40,866 nt of DNA, from contig NZ_NFKT01000037.1 in NCBI RefSeq assembly GCF_002160525.1, positions 1 to 40,866 on the forward strand, written 5' to 3'. Below, one piece after another: positions 8,264 through 16,017 of this stretch. Source of the stretch: Lachnoclostridium sp. An169 (lineage in GTDB: Bacteria; Bacillota; Clostridia; Lachnospirales; Lachnospiraceae). The position numbers and the translations under genes are program-made. The notes under the pieces were generated by a model, which was given only the letters and a program-made list of their open reading frames with translations, did not search any database and had not been told where the DNA came from. How positions within the stretch are numbered: position 1 is the first letter of the stretch; each line of letters starts with the position of its first letter.

Positions 8264-8542
8264 TTACCGAAGCATCTCCCTGTGCCTGTTCAGCAGGAAT
8301 TTCGCCCGGTCGAAATCTTTCTTGTATACGAACACCTCGTATTCATACAGACAGTCCCCGCGCATCCCCAGCGTTCCGTAAGTTCCCCGCATGGATCCGC
8401 CGCGTCCACTGAACTGTCCCATGTGGCTTCTGGCTTTCTGCCGGTAAGGAATACCCTCCTGCGCCAGCAGGTCAAGAACTGCATTGTATTTTCCCATATC
8501 ATTGCCGATCCATAAACTCTCCGAATTAAAAGGTGTAAACAT
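8264..8542 (-). CDS. Small DUF2007-like conserved protein
   Basis: A 92-residue soluble protein. The first half (LWIGNDMGKYNAVLDLLAQEGIPYR) and the end (YEYEVFVYKKDFDRAKFLL) resemble DUF2007-type small proteins, which have a beta-alpha-beta-beta-alpha fold and are annotated as putative signal-transducing proteins. Between these lies a Gly/Arg/Met-rich stretch (GRGGSMRGTYGTLGMRG) that is probably flexible. ATG 8542 has AAGGAGGG upstream, a consensus promoter and its own terminator, so it is a genuine monocistronic gene. Function is unknown. Confidence 0.7.
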   Translation of the reverse strand: MFTPFNSESLWIGNDMGKYNAVLDLLAQEGIPYRQKARSHMGQFSGRGGSMRGTYGTLGMRGDCLYEYEVFVYKKDFDRAKFLLNRHREMLR

Positions 8543-8593
8543 TCAAGATCCCTCCTTCTTCCGAGCCTTTCCAATCTGCTCTTCTTAACCTGA

Positions 8594-8622
8594 ATTATAG
8601 AGGATACTCACCCGTCTTTCAA
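8594..8622 (-). promoter_or_regulatory. Sigma-A promoter of the DUF2007-like gene
   Basis: On the minus strand TTGAAA (8617-8622), 17-bp spacer, TATAAT (8594-8599). The -35 overlaps the stop codon of the upstream ABC transporter gene, so this gene is transcribed separately from that operon. Confidence 0.75.
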
Positions 8623-10400
8623 TTCTTTTTATTAGATCCCGGGAAAGAAAATTTCTGCCCCAGCGTCCACGCTGCGGTCTGCTGCTGCAGCTCGGACATC
8701 CTCCGGTACAGCCCGCCTTCTTTCATCAGCTCCTCTGGCGTCCCCTGCTGCGCAACTTTTCCGCCGTCAAGGACGACAATGTGGTCTGCGCCTGCCACGG
8801 TCCGCATGCGGTGGGCGATGATCAGCACGGTCTTGTCGCAGATCAGCCGGGAGAGGGCAGCCTGTACGGCACTTTCATTTTCCACATCGAGGCTTGCAGT
8901 TGCCTCGTCCAGGAGGATGACCGGAGCGTCTTTTAAGAGCGCCCGGGCGATGGAGATGCGCTGACGCTCTCCGCCCGATAAAGTGGAGCCGTTCTCGCCG
9001 ATTACGGTCTGGTATCCGTCGGGCAGCCTGCGGATGAACTCGTCGCACTGGGCGGCGCGGGCAGCGGCAAGGACTTCCTCATCTGTGGCGTCCCTGCGTC
9101 CGAGACGGATATTTTCCATGACCGTATCCCGGAAGAGAACCACGTCCTGGAATACCATGGCATAGTGGGTGAGCAGGGTCTCGGGATCGATGCCGGAGAT
9201 GTCCGTGCCGCCCAGAGTGATCCTGCCTCCGTTTACATCCCAGAAGCGGGCGGCAAGCTTGCACGCCGTGGACTTTCCGCCGCCGGAAGGTCCGATCAGG
9301 GCAGTGACTTCACCCTGTTTCGCAGTGAAGCTGACATCGTCGAGAACGCCTTCGCCATCATGATAGGAGAACCGTACATGGTCGAATGTAATGTCGAAAT
9401 TCTTCGGATGGAACTCTTCGCTTCCCTCCTGAACCGGCTGTTCCTGGATGGCGCGCATCCGTTCGATCTTAAGCTTCGCGCTGAAGGTGGCGGCGATGTT
9501 CTGGAGCACCATTCCCAGAGGATCGTAAAGTCTTGCCGCGGCGAAGAGGAAGCCCAGGAAAAACAGGAAATCCAGATCCCCTGCAACCATCAGGGAGGAG
9601 CCTGTGAGAACGGTAGTTGCAAGCCCCACACGGAGGAATGCCTGGGCGGAGCACACGAACACGCCGGTGGCAAGCTCTGAGTGGATGGAGCTGCGCTCCA
9701 TATCGGAGAGTTTCTCATCCAGTTCCGCCAGGTAAGTATCCTGACGGCTGCACGCGCGGATATCCCGCACCGTTTCCAGTCCTTCCTGAATATGTTCCGC
9801 GACGGCACGCTTGGTGAGAATGTTTTTCGTCCCGAAGGCATCCTGCAGCTTTTTGGAACCTGCCGTGAGGAGAACCGCCACGGGGAGCACCCAGAGTACG
9901 GACAGCGCCATGCGCCAGTCGCAGAGGAACATAAGGATTCCGATTACGACAGTGGAAAATATGGACGCAAAGAGCTGCGGGATGTAGTGGGAAAACATCT
10001 GGTCCAGCGCGGAGCAGTCGGCGATCATGGTGGAAGTCAGATCGCTTAAGTCCCGGTTCCCGAAGAAGGAGAGGGGGAGTTTCCTCAGTGTTTCCGCCAG
10101 ACCGATACGGCGGTTTGCGCTTTCCTTATAAGTTGCCAGGTACAGCGACGCATACTGGAAATAGTGAAGGATGAACAGCAGGACGACCACTGCCGCGCCG
10201 CTGAGTGTATAGAGCCAGAAGTGCTCCATGGGATTGCCCCCGTATTCCAGTACGTCTGTCAGGTGCATGATCACCCACATGACCACGCCCACAGGGATCA
10301 TCAGGCTGATATTGCAGATAAAACACCAGATGACCGCTTTTACAAGATCTTTCGCGCCCTGTTCGGTGAGGGCAAATATATGCTGTAATTTCTTCGTCAT
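8619..10400 (-). CDS. ABC transporter, fused permease-ATPase (second half-transporter)
   Basis: A 593-residue half-transporter of the type IV (exporter-fold) ABC family: six TM helices in about residues 20-310 and an ATPase domain in about 340-580. Walker A GPSGGGKS is near residue 369, the signature LSGGERQ near 474 and Walker B VILLDEATASLD near 497, all intact, with an H-loop IIAHRM. The start at 10400 overlaps the stop of the preceding ABC gene (ATGA, 10397-10400) and has AAAGGAGG upstream; a longer frame to 10472 has no support. With its partner it should form a heterodimer in the membrane. Heterodimers in TetR/AraC-controlled clusters export drugs or peptides, or (YbtPQ/IrtAB type) import metal chelates. 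Substrate unknown. Confidence 0.85.
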   Translation of the reverse strand: MTKKLQHIFALTEQGAKDLVKAVIWCFICNISLMIPVGVVMWVIMHLTDVLEYGGNPMEHFWLYTLSGAAVVVLLFILHYFQYASLYLATYKESANRRIGLAETLRKLPLSFFGNRDLSDLTSTMIADCSALDQMFSHYIPQLFASIFSTVVIGILMFLCDWRMALSVLWVLPVAVLLTAGSKKLQDAFGTKNILTKRAVAEHIQEGLETVRDIRACSRQDTYLAELDEKLSDMERSSIHSELATGVFVCSAQAFLRVGLATTVLTGSSLMVAGDLDFLFFLGFLFAAARLYDPLGMVLQNIAATFSAKLKIERMRAIQEQPVQEGSEEFHPKNFDITFDHVRFSYHDGEGVLDDVSFTAKQGEVTALIGPSGGGKSTACKLAARFWDVNGGRITLGGTDISGIDPETLLTHYAMVFQDVVLFRDTVMENIRLGRRDATDEEVLAAARAAQCDEFIRRLPDGYQTVIGENGSTLSGGERQRISIARALLKDAPVILLDEATASLDVENESAVQAALSRLICDKTVLIIAHRMRTVAGADHIVVLDGGKVAQQGTPEELMKEGGLYRRMSELQQQTAAWTLGQKFSFPGSNKKN

Positions 10401-12199
10401 GCCTCGTCCTCCTTTCCGGCTTCCCGTTCCTTTCCGACTTTCCACTGCGCGCTGCGCTGATAGTCGCTCCACATTTCAGCGTATACGCCTCCCGCGGCGA
10501 GCAGTTCTTCATGAGAGCCCCGCTCCTCGATCTTTCCGTCCTTAAGAACAAGGATGCAGTCCGCATTTTGGACTGTGGAAAGACGGTGCGCGATCATAAG
10601 GACGGTTTTGCCCCGGGTCAGAGATTCAAATGCCTTCTGGATCTGATATTCATTTTCCGGATCGGCGAAAGCGGAAGCTTCATCGAGCACGACGATGGGC
10701 GCGTCTTTTAAGATGGCGCGGGCAAGGGCGATGCGCTGACTCTCCCCGCCGGAGAGATAGACGCCTTTTGTGCCGATCACTGTGTCCAGTCCGTCGGGCA
10801 TTTTCTCCAGAATATCCCCGCACTGTGCGGCGAGGGCGGCCTGCTCCACTTCTTTCCGGGAGGCGCCGGGTCTGGCGGCGCGGATATTTTCCAGGATACT
10901 TTCTTTAAAGAGACGGGTATCCTGGAAGACAAAGGCGACCTGGTTCATGAGGGCGCGGCTGTCCAGATTGCGGACATCGGCTCCGCCCACAGAGACTGTG
11001 CCGGAAGTGGCGTCCCAGAATCTGGGGATGAGGCTCGCCGCGGTGGTCTTGCCGCCGCCGGAAGGCCCTACAAGCGCCACAGTGCTTCCCGGCTGTACGA
11101 CAAAGCTTACGTCGTCAAGAGCCGGCCGGGATGTTCCGGGATAAGTAAAGGAAACATGGTCGAAACGGATCTGCGCATCTGCAGCTCTCTGTCTGGCCTG
11201 CGGTTCCGGAAGCGGTTCTTCCGCCAGAAGCTCATCCAGACGTGCCATCGCCTCGTCCGCCTCCATGACGGCTTCGCTCATGTACATGATCCGGTTGATC
11301 ATGGCGCCGCATGCGGGGGCGAAAAGGGCGTAGAAAATGAAGTTTACCAGAACCTGCTTCACATTTCCGCCGGATGCGAGGAGCAGTGCCGCGGGGATGA
11401 GCAGGGCAAAGGCGCCGTTGATACAGGTGAGGAATCCGGTCTGTCCGTTCCGGCAGCTCATGGCGTACTGGCTTGCCAGGTCGCTGTAGGACTGGATGGC
11501 ATTGTAGAACGCCTTGAAGGAATAGATGGTCTGTTGGAACATCTTTACTACCGGGATGCCCCGGACATACTCTACTGCCTCCCCGCTCATTTTCTCGATC
11601 TCTTTCTGGTAGCGGTGGAAGAAGCCTGCATTTTTCCCGCCCATCATGGCCATCATGCAGCAGAGCGCAAGCACCATGGTCAGCAGGCAGAGAAGCCCCA
11701 TTCTCCAGTCAAAGAGAAACAGCATGATGACTGCTGCAACGGGAGTGAGGATAGCTGCGGTCAGATCCGGGAGCTTGTGGGCAAGCAGATCCTCCGTCAG
11801 CCCTGCGTTGTCGTCGATGAGTTTCCTTAAACGTCCGGACTGGTTCCCGGTGAAAAATCCCATGGGAAGTCCCAGGACGTGAGCCATTCCCGCCCGGCGG
11901 ATATTCCGCGCCGTGCGGAACGCTGCAATATGTGTACACATAAGCGCGGCAAAATAAAGCAAGATGTTTGCCACGGCAAAAATAACGGCAGCCCATCCCC
12001 ATCTCTCAAGACCGGAAGCCTTTGTCACGTCCGGAAACACATTCAGGACGTCGCGGGCTGCCAGCCATACGCACACGTAGGGAATCAGCCCCAGAACAGC
12101 GGCGATTCCTGACAGGGTGCATCCGAGGATGGTCAGGCCTTTGTGTCCTCCTGCGTAGCCGAGCATACGGGAAATGCTGCCTTGTTTCTTGTTGTTCAA
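10397..12199 (-). CDS. ABC transporter, fused permease-ATPase (first half-transporter)
   Basis: A 600-residue half-transporter. TM helices occupy about residues 15-310 and include the segment SGEAVEYVRGIPVVKMF, which I associate with the YbtP/YbtQ-IrtA/IrtB branch of exporter-fold transporters. The ATPase domain has Walker A GPSGGGKT near 377, signature LSGGESQ near 480 and Walker B VVLDEAS near 503. Its D-loop region reads FADPENE instead of the usual SLD. The start codon is TTG at 12199, with AGGAGG seven bases upstream; no ATG is available until residue 12, inside the conserved N-terminus. It is translationally coupled to the next gene. The YbtPQ-like assignment is from motif memory and would make siderophore or metal-chelate import possible, but export cannot be excluded. 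Confidence 0.83.
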   Translation of the reverse strand: MNNKKQGSISRMLGYAGGHKGLTILGCTLSGIAAVLGLIPYVCVWLAARDVLNVFPDVTKASGLERWGWAAVIFAVANILLYFAALMCTHIAAFRTARNIRRAGMAHVLGLPMGFFTGNQSGRLRKLIDDNAGLTEDLLAHKLPDLTAAILTPVAAVIMLFLFDWRMGLLCLLTMVLALCCMMAMMGGKNAGFFHRYQKEIEKMSGEAVEYVRGIPVVKMFQQTIYSFKAFYNAIQSYSDLASQYAMSCRNGQTGFLTCINGAFALLIPAALLLASGGNVKQVLVNFIFYALFAPACGAMINRIMYMSEAVMEADEAMARLDELLAEEPLPEPQARQRAADAQIRFDHVSFTYPGTSRPALDDVSFVVQPGSTVALVGPSGGGKTTAASLIPRFWDATSGTVSVGGADVRNLDSRALMNQVAFVFQDTRLFKESILENIRAARPGASRKEVEQAALAAQCGDILEKMPDGLDTVIGTKGVYLSGGESQRIALARAILKDAPIVVLDEASAFADPENEYQIQKAFESLTRGKTVLMIAHRLSTVQNADCILVLKDGKIEERGSHEELLAAGGVYAEMWSDYQRSAQWKVGKEREAGKEDEA

Positions 12200-12243
12200 T
12201 GAAATCCCTCCTTTGGTTCGCTATAACTAACTGCAATGCAGAA

Positions 12244-13263
12244 TTATAGAGAACCGGAGGCGTCTGTGCTACTCCATAGAGCCGTATGGCTCTGAAAAGC
12301 TTTTGTATTTTTGTGTTCCTTTTTATATTCCGTGGGGGAAATTCCGTAGATGTCCCGGAAGGCTGCGGAAAATTTGCTTGTGTTCTGGTAGCCCACAGCC
12401 GCGGCGGTCCAGGTCACGGACTTATCCGATGCAGTCAGAAGGAAGGCGGCTTCCTCCATGCGCCTGCGTTTCAGATAAGCGTAGGGGGATTCCCCGTACA
12501 GCTTTCGGAAATATTTCTTCACGGTGGAAAGGCTTAGGCGATACTGTGCGGCAAGTTCGGAAAGGGGAAGATGAGTCCGCAGATCCTCCGTCATACGGGA
12601 GGCGATCAGGCGGACACGCTCCTCTGCCGTGCTGTTGTGCAGATAGGCGCTGTTGTGACGGGCAGCGGAGAGACATTCCCGGAGAAAGAGCATCAGTTCC
12701 GCGGATTTCAGGCGATAGTAAGCGAGGCGCCCTTCTTCCGGGGCGTCGTACATTTCGGAGAAAATGTGCTGAATCTTCGGTTCGGAGCGCAGAAGGAGAA
12801 AGGTCTGCTCATCCAGAAGGCGGGCGAACAGTTCCGGAAGGTCCGGCGCTCCTTCTCCCAGTATGCGGGAGAGTTCCGGATTTGCTTTTTCCGGATCTAC
12901 AACAAGGCTGATTCCCCGGTAGACGCCCTGGCTGAAACTGCAGCCGGTCGGCGGATGTCCCATGTCGCTGACGGCAAAATCCTGGGGACCGAGCCACACA
13001 CAGCGGCCGTCGCGCATGGTACACTCGAAGCGCCCCTCCAGACAGTGGTTGATCTCAAACAGCCCGGGGCAGCGCGCCTCCTCCGGAAATCCGCAGGGAG
13101 TGTGGAAATCATTGAAAATGAGAGTGATGCCGGGCATGACCTTCCATGAGGTCATGGTGCCGGTTCCTTCTGCGAATTCCATGCAGTAGACGGTGGAGAG
13201 GGCGTTCTTTTTGTGAATGACGGATTCGGCGGGGAAAAAGCGGTCTACTCTTTTCTGGGGCAT
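12244..13263 (-). CDS. AraC-family regulator of the ABC cluster
   Basis: A 339-residue AraC/XylS protein. The two helix-turn-helix motifs are near residues 215-310: LSELAAQYRLSLSTVKKYFRKLYGESPYAYLKRRRMEEAA is interrupted here only by normal spacing, and VTWTAAAVGYQNTSKFSAAFRDIYG is the second. The N-terminal ~200 residues are a ligand-sensing region. ATG 13263 has GGAGG about 8 nt upstream. It lies 44 bp before the first ABC gene and 35 bp after the TetR gene in the same direction, so TetR-AraC-ABC-ABC is probably one transcript. Regulators of this shape (YbtA-like) activate metal-chelate or efflux ABC systems in response to their substrate. Confidence 0.8.
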   Translation of the reverse strand: MPQKRVDRFFPAESVIHKKNALSTVYCMEFAEGTGTMTSWKVMPGITLIFNDFHTPCGFPEEARCPGLFEINHCLEGRFECTMRDGRCVWLGPQDFAVSDMGHPPTGCSFSQGVYRGISLVVDPEKANPELSRILGEGAPDLPELFARLLDEQTFLLLRSEPKIQHIFSEMYDAPEEGRLAYYRLKSAELMLFLRECLSAARHNSAYLHNSTAEERVRLIASRMTEDLRTHLPLSELAAQYRLSLSTVKKYFRKLYGESPYAYLKRRRMEEAAFLLTASDKSVTWTAAAVGYQNTSKFSAAFRDIYGISPTEYKKEHKNTKAFQSHTALWSSTDASGSL

Positions 13264-13298
13264 AGGGGTACCTCCGTAAGATTTGGAACGGTTTGTTT

Positions 13299-13892
13299 CT
13301 ACAGCAGTCCGTCGATGGTCAGTGTGATCAGCTGCTTTCCGAATTCGGTCATGTCGTAGCTGCCTTCGTGGGCGCTCCAGTCAAAGATCACACCTTTCGC
13401 CATGACGCACAGGAACTTTGAGACCTGGTAAGGCGCCCGCCCCGGAGAGAGCTGAAATCCACCGGCAATCGCATCCTCCATGGCGCGGTTGGTGATGTCG
13501 ATGATCCGGTTATGGAAAAGGTTGGTATTCATAACCTTGTTTTTGCTGCTGAAGAAATTGCGGCAGAAATCCACGCCCAGGTCAGAGGTGAATTCGAAAA
13601 GCCAGGTGTAGAATTCGATCAGCTGTTCCCGGATCTCCTTTCCCGCAAGCTTTTCATTTACAACGTCATCAAACCGCTCCTGCGCCTCATCGTAATAATA
13701 TGCGAGCAGATCCTCCTTGTTGGAAAAATGCTGATAAAACATTCCTGTAGATATTCCTGCCTCCTGACAGATCATACGGATCGTGATATTGTCAAATCCG
13801 ATCTCTTTCATCAGCTTCAGAGCCACGTCAAAGATGTGCTGCTTCAATTTTCTGTTTTTCATTTCCTTTGTTTCAATTGTTCTTTTTTCCAT
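13299..13892 (-). CDS. TetR-family regulator
   Basis: A 197-residue TetR/AcrR protein. The N-terminal helix-turn-helix is clear: HIFDVALKLMKEIGFDNITIRMICQEAGIS followed by TGMFYQHFSNKEDLL. The rest is a helical ligand-binding domain. The open frame runs back to 13928, but that ATG lies inside the -35 element, so the start must be ATG 13892 or the ATG at 13862. At 13892 the expected transcription start is only one or two bases upstream, giving an almost leaderless mRNA; at 13862 an AAAGGA lies too close for a normal ribosome site. It heads the TetR-AraC-ABC-ABC unit and is divergent from an Old Yellow Enzyme remnant carrying a strong palindromic operator, its likely binding site. Confidence 0.82.
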   Translation of the reverse strand: MEKRTIETKEMKNRKLKQHIFDVALKLMKEIGFDNITIRMICQEAGISTGMFYQHFSNKEDLLAYYYDEAQERFDDVVNEKLAGKEIREQLIEFYTWLFEFTSDLGVDFCRNFFSSKNKVMNTNLFHNRIIDITNRAMEDAIAGGFQLSPGRAPYQVSKFLCVMAKGVIFDWSAHEGSYDMTEFGKQLITLTIDGLL

Positions 13893-13899
13893 AGCCTTG

Positions 13900-13928
13900 A
13901 TTATAGAATATTTCAATTTTGTTTTCAA
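13900..13928 (-). promoter_or_regulatory. Sigma-A promoter of the TetR gene
   Basis: On the minus strand TTGAAA (13923-13928), 17-bp spacer, TATAAT (13900-13905). Near-consensus. It decides the start of the TetR gene. Confidence 0.8.
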
Positions 13929-14007
13929 TAATTAACACAGACAGATGAGAAAAATTATATCTCAGGGGAACCGGCAGAAAATGAAAAATTTTCAGCGGGC
14001 GTTTCTA

Positions 14008-14036
14008 TTGACAAATCGGGAAAACAATTTTAGAAT
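14008..14036 (+). promoter_or_regulatory. Strong sigma-A promoter divergent from the TetR gene
   Basis: TTGACA (14008-14013), 17-bp spacer, TAGAAT (14031-14036). The predicted transcription start (~14043) lies inside the palindrome at 14039-14059. It now drives only the 36-codon remnant. Confidence 0.85.
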
Positions 14037-14038
14037 AA

Positions 14039-14059
14039 GAACATATTCAGAATATGTTC
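14039..14059. promoter_or_regulatory. Perfect 21-bp palindromic operator, probably for the TetR protein
   Basis: GAACATATTC (14039-14048), a single A, then GAATATGTTC (14050-14059). Ten-base arms match perfectly. It overlaps the start of transcription of the rightward promoter, an ideal repression site for a TetR dimer. No second copy is seen at the TetR promoter itself. Confidence 0.75.
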
Positions 14060-14100
14060 AGAACACATTTCATACATATTGTGATTCAGGAGGGATACTT

Positions 14101-14211
14101 ATGAGCGAATTACGTTATCCGGCGCTGTTTGAGCCTTTTAAAGTAAAACACTTTTCTGAAGATAGAAAATCCGGTTGTGAAAACAGGAAGAATCGTCTAT
14201 ACTTTTTATAA
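14101..14211 (+). pseudogene. 5' remnant of an Old Yellow Enzyme/NADH:flavin oxidoreductase gene
   Basis: The ORF begins MSELRYPALFEPFKVK, closely resembling the first residues of the Old Yellow Enzyme/2,4-dienoyl-CoA reductase family (LFEPxKIxNVxxKNR). After about 16 residues similarity ends, and 20 unrelated residues (from HFSEDRKSG) run to a stop inside the terminator hairpin. So the body of a gene of about 650 codons or of the shorter ~350-codon class has been deleted, while promoter, operator, ribosome site (AGGAGG) and terminator were kept. OYE genes are often divergent from a TetR regulator, which fits the neighbour. The assignment rests on a short match; a genuine small peptide is the alternative. 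Confidence 0.65.
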
Positions 14212-14231
14212 AAGTACAGGCGGTTCTTTTT
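14190..14231 (+). terminator. Terminator of the deleted oxidoreductase gene
   Basis: GAATCGTCT (14190-14198) pairs with AGGCGGTTC (14218-14226) with two G-U pairs, plus an inner TACTTT/AAAGTA stem, followed by TTTTT. Confidence 0.75.
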
Positions 14232-14287
14232 ATATGTTATATGCGGCGTGAAAATATGGGGAAATCATGAATATATGAGGTGCAAAG

Positions 14288-15991
14288 ATGGCAAGGACAG
14301 TGGCAATCGGACATCAGGATTATGAGACGGTCCGAGTGAACAACTATTTCTATATTGATAAGACAGATTTCATCCGGGAATGGTGGGAATCAGGAGATAT
14401 CGTGACGCTGATCACACGTCCGCGGCGGTTTGGAAAGACGCTGAACATGAGTATGACGGAAAAGTTCTTCTCTGTCGACTATGCGGGGCGCAGTGACCTG
14501 TTTGAAGGAATGAAAATATGGAAAGAAGAGAAGTTCCGTGGTCTCCAGGGGAAATATCCGGTTATCTTCCTGACATTTGCGGGAATCAAGGACACTACTT
14601 ATCCGTCTGCGCGGGAGAGCATCTGCAGGGTGCTCGAGGAGCTTTACAACCGGTTTGATTTTCTGACGGAAGGGGAGCTTCTCAATGAAAAGGAGAAGAA
14701 ATACTACAGCGAAGTGACGGCGCATATGGATGACAGTACGGCAGCGGCGTCCTTAAGAAATCTGTCCGATTATCTGTTCAGATATTACGGGGAGAAAGCC
14801 GTGATTCTTCTTGACGAGTACGACACGCCGATGCAGGAGGCTTATGTGAACGGATACTGGGAACAGTTGGTATCGTTTACAAGAAGCCTGTTTAACTATA
14901 CCTTCAAGACAAATCCATGGTTGGAACGGGCGCTGATGACAGGGATAACACGGGTGAGTAAGGAATCGATTTTTTCGGACTTGAATAATCTGAAAGTTGT
15001 AATTTCAACGACGGAGATGTATGAATCATGTTTTGGTTTTACGGAGAATGAGGTCTTTGAAGCGTTGGAGGAATTTGGACTGACAGAGAAAAAGGAAGAA
15101 GTGAAATCCTGGTACGATGGATTTACTTTCGGAAAGCAGAAAGATATTTATAATCCATGGTCGATTATTAATTTTCTGGATGAGAGAAAGACGGCGCCAT
15201 ACTGGGCGAATACGAGCAGCAACAGCCTGGTAGGGAAGCTGATCCGGGAGAGTTCCGGAAAAGTGAAAGACGACTTCCGCAATCTTCTGGAGGGCGGAAC
15301 TGTGGTGACAGAGATCGACGAACAGATCGTTTATCATCAGCTTGACCTGGATGAAAGGGCGATCTGGAGTCTTCTGCTTGCCAGCGGGTATCTGAAAGTC
15401 AGGGAGATGGAAGTGTTCCAGTCCGGGTATGAGGAGTGGAAGCAGATCTATACACTGGAGCTGACGAATTTTGAGGTGAAAGTAATGTTCCGGCACATGG
15501 TGAGAGGCTGGTTCTCCGCTGCAGCGTCCAGTTACAATGAATTTATCCGGGCACTGCTTGCGGGAGATGTGGATGCGATGAACGAGTACATGAACCGGGT
15601 GGCGCGGGGAACGTTCAGCTATTTTGATACGGCGGGAGATGCAGAGCATACGGAGCCGGAAAAATTTTACCACGGCTTTGTTCTCGGCCTGATGGTGGAT
15701 CTTTCGGACAGATACCGGCTGACTTCGAACCGGGAAAGCGGTTTCGGGCGGTATGATGTGATGCTGACGCCGCGGCGGGAGGATCTGGATGCGTTTATTA
15801 TAGAATTTAAGGTGTTTAACGCCCGTCGGGAGAAGAACCTGGAGGAAACGGCGGCAAATGCGCTGAGGCAGATCGAAGAGAAAGATTATGCCAGAGAGCT
15901 GATCGAGAATGGGATACCGGAAGAAAGAATCCGGAAATATGGCTTCGCATTTAAAGGGAAAGAAGTGCTGATCGAGTCACGGGAAGCATAA
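14288..15991 (+). CDS. AAA-ATPase-like protein with C-terminal PD-(D/E)XK domain (copy 2)
   Basis: A 567-residue protein of the same broad family as the one at 6405. The N-terminal YFYIDKTDFI, the Walker A-like RPRRFGKT (residues 44-51) and the Walker B-like AVILLDEYDTPMQEAY are textbook for AAA-ATPase_like (PF09820). The middle has GFTENEV and SWYDGFTFG, also typical. The C-terminal PD-(D/E)XK-like domain shows GRYDVMLTP, FIIEFKVF and the QxxxxY helix RQIEEKDY. The two proteins share architecture and motifs but differ along most of their length, so this is not a recent duplication. ATG 14288 has GAGGTG about 10 nt upstream. It begins 57 bp after the terminator of the deleted oxidoreductase and ends 26 bp before the GH3 gene. 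Function unknown. Confidence 0.83.
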   Translation: MARTVAIGHQDYETVRVNNYFYIDKTDFIREWWESGDIVTLITRPRRFGKTLNMSMTEKFFSVDYAGRSDLFEGMKIWKEEKFRGLQGKYPVIFLTFAGIKDTTYPSARESICRVLEELYNRFDFLTEGELLNEKEKKYYSEVTAHMDDSTAAASLRNLSDYLFRYYGEKAVILLDEYDTPMQEAYVNGYWEQLVSFTRSLFNYTFKTNPWLERALMTGITRVSKESIFSDLNNLKVVISTTEMYESCFGFTENEVFEALEEFGLTEKKEEVKSWYDGFTFGKQKDIYNPWSIINFLDERKTAPYWANTSSNSLVGKLIRESSGKVKDDFRNLLEGGTVVTEIDEQIVYHQLDLDERAIWSLLLASGYLKVREMEVFQSGYEEWKQIYTLELTNFEVKVMFRHMVRGWFSAAASSYNEFIRALLAGDVDAMNEYMNRVARGTFSYFDTAGDAEHTEPEKFYHGFVLGLMVDLSDRYRLTSNRESGFGRYDVMLTPRREDLDAFIIEFKVFNARREKNLEETAANALRQIEEKDYARELIENGIPEERIRKYGFAFKGKEVLIESREA

Positions 15992-16017
15992 AAGAAAAAG
16001 GTAAGGAGGAAACAGTT

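Noticed and set aside
14101..14211. A novel small peptide gene behind a strong promoter
   Set aside because: Its first 16 residues fit the Old Yellow Enzyme start and its end runs into a terminator, so a gene remnant is more likely; kept as an alternative.
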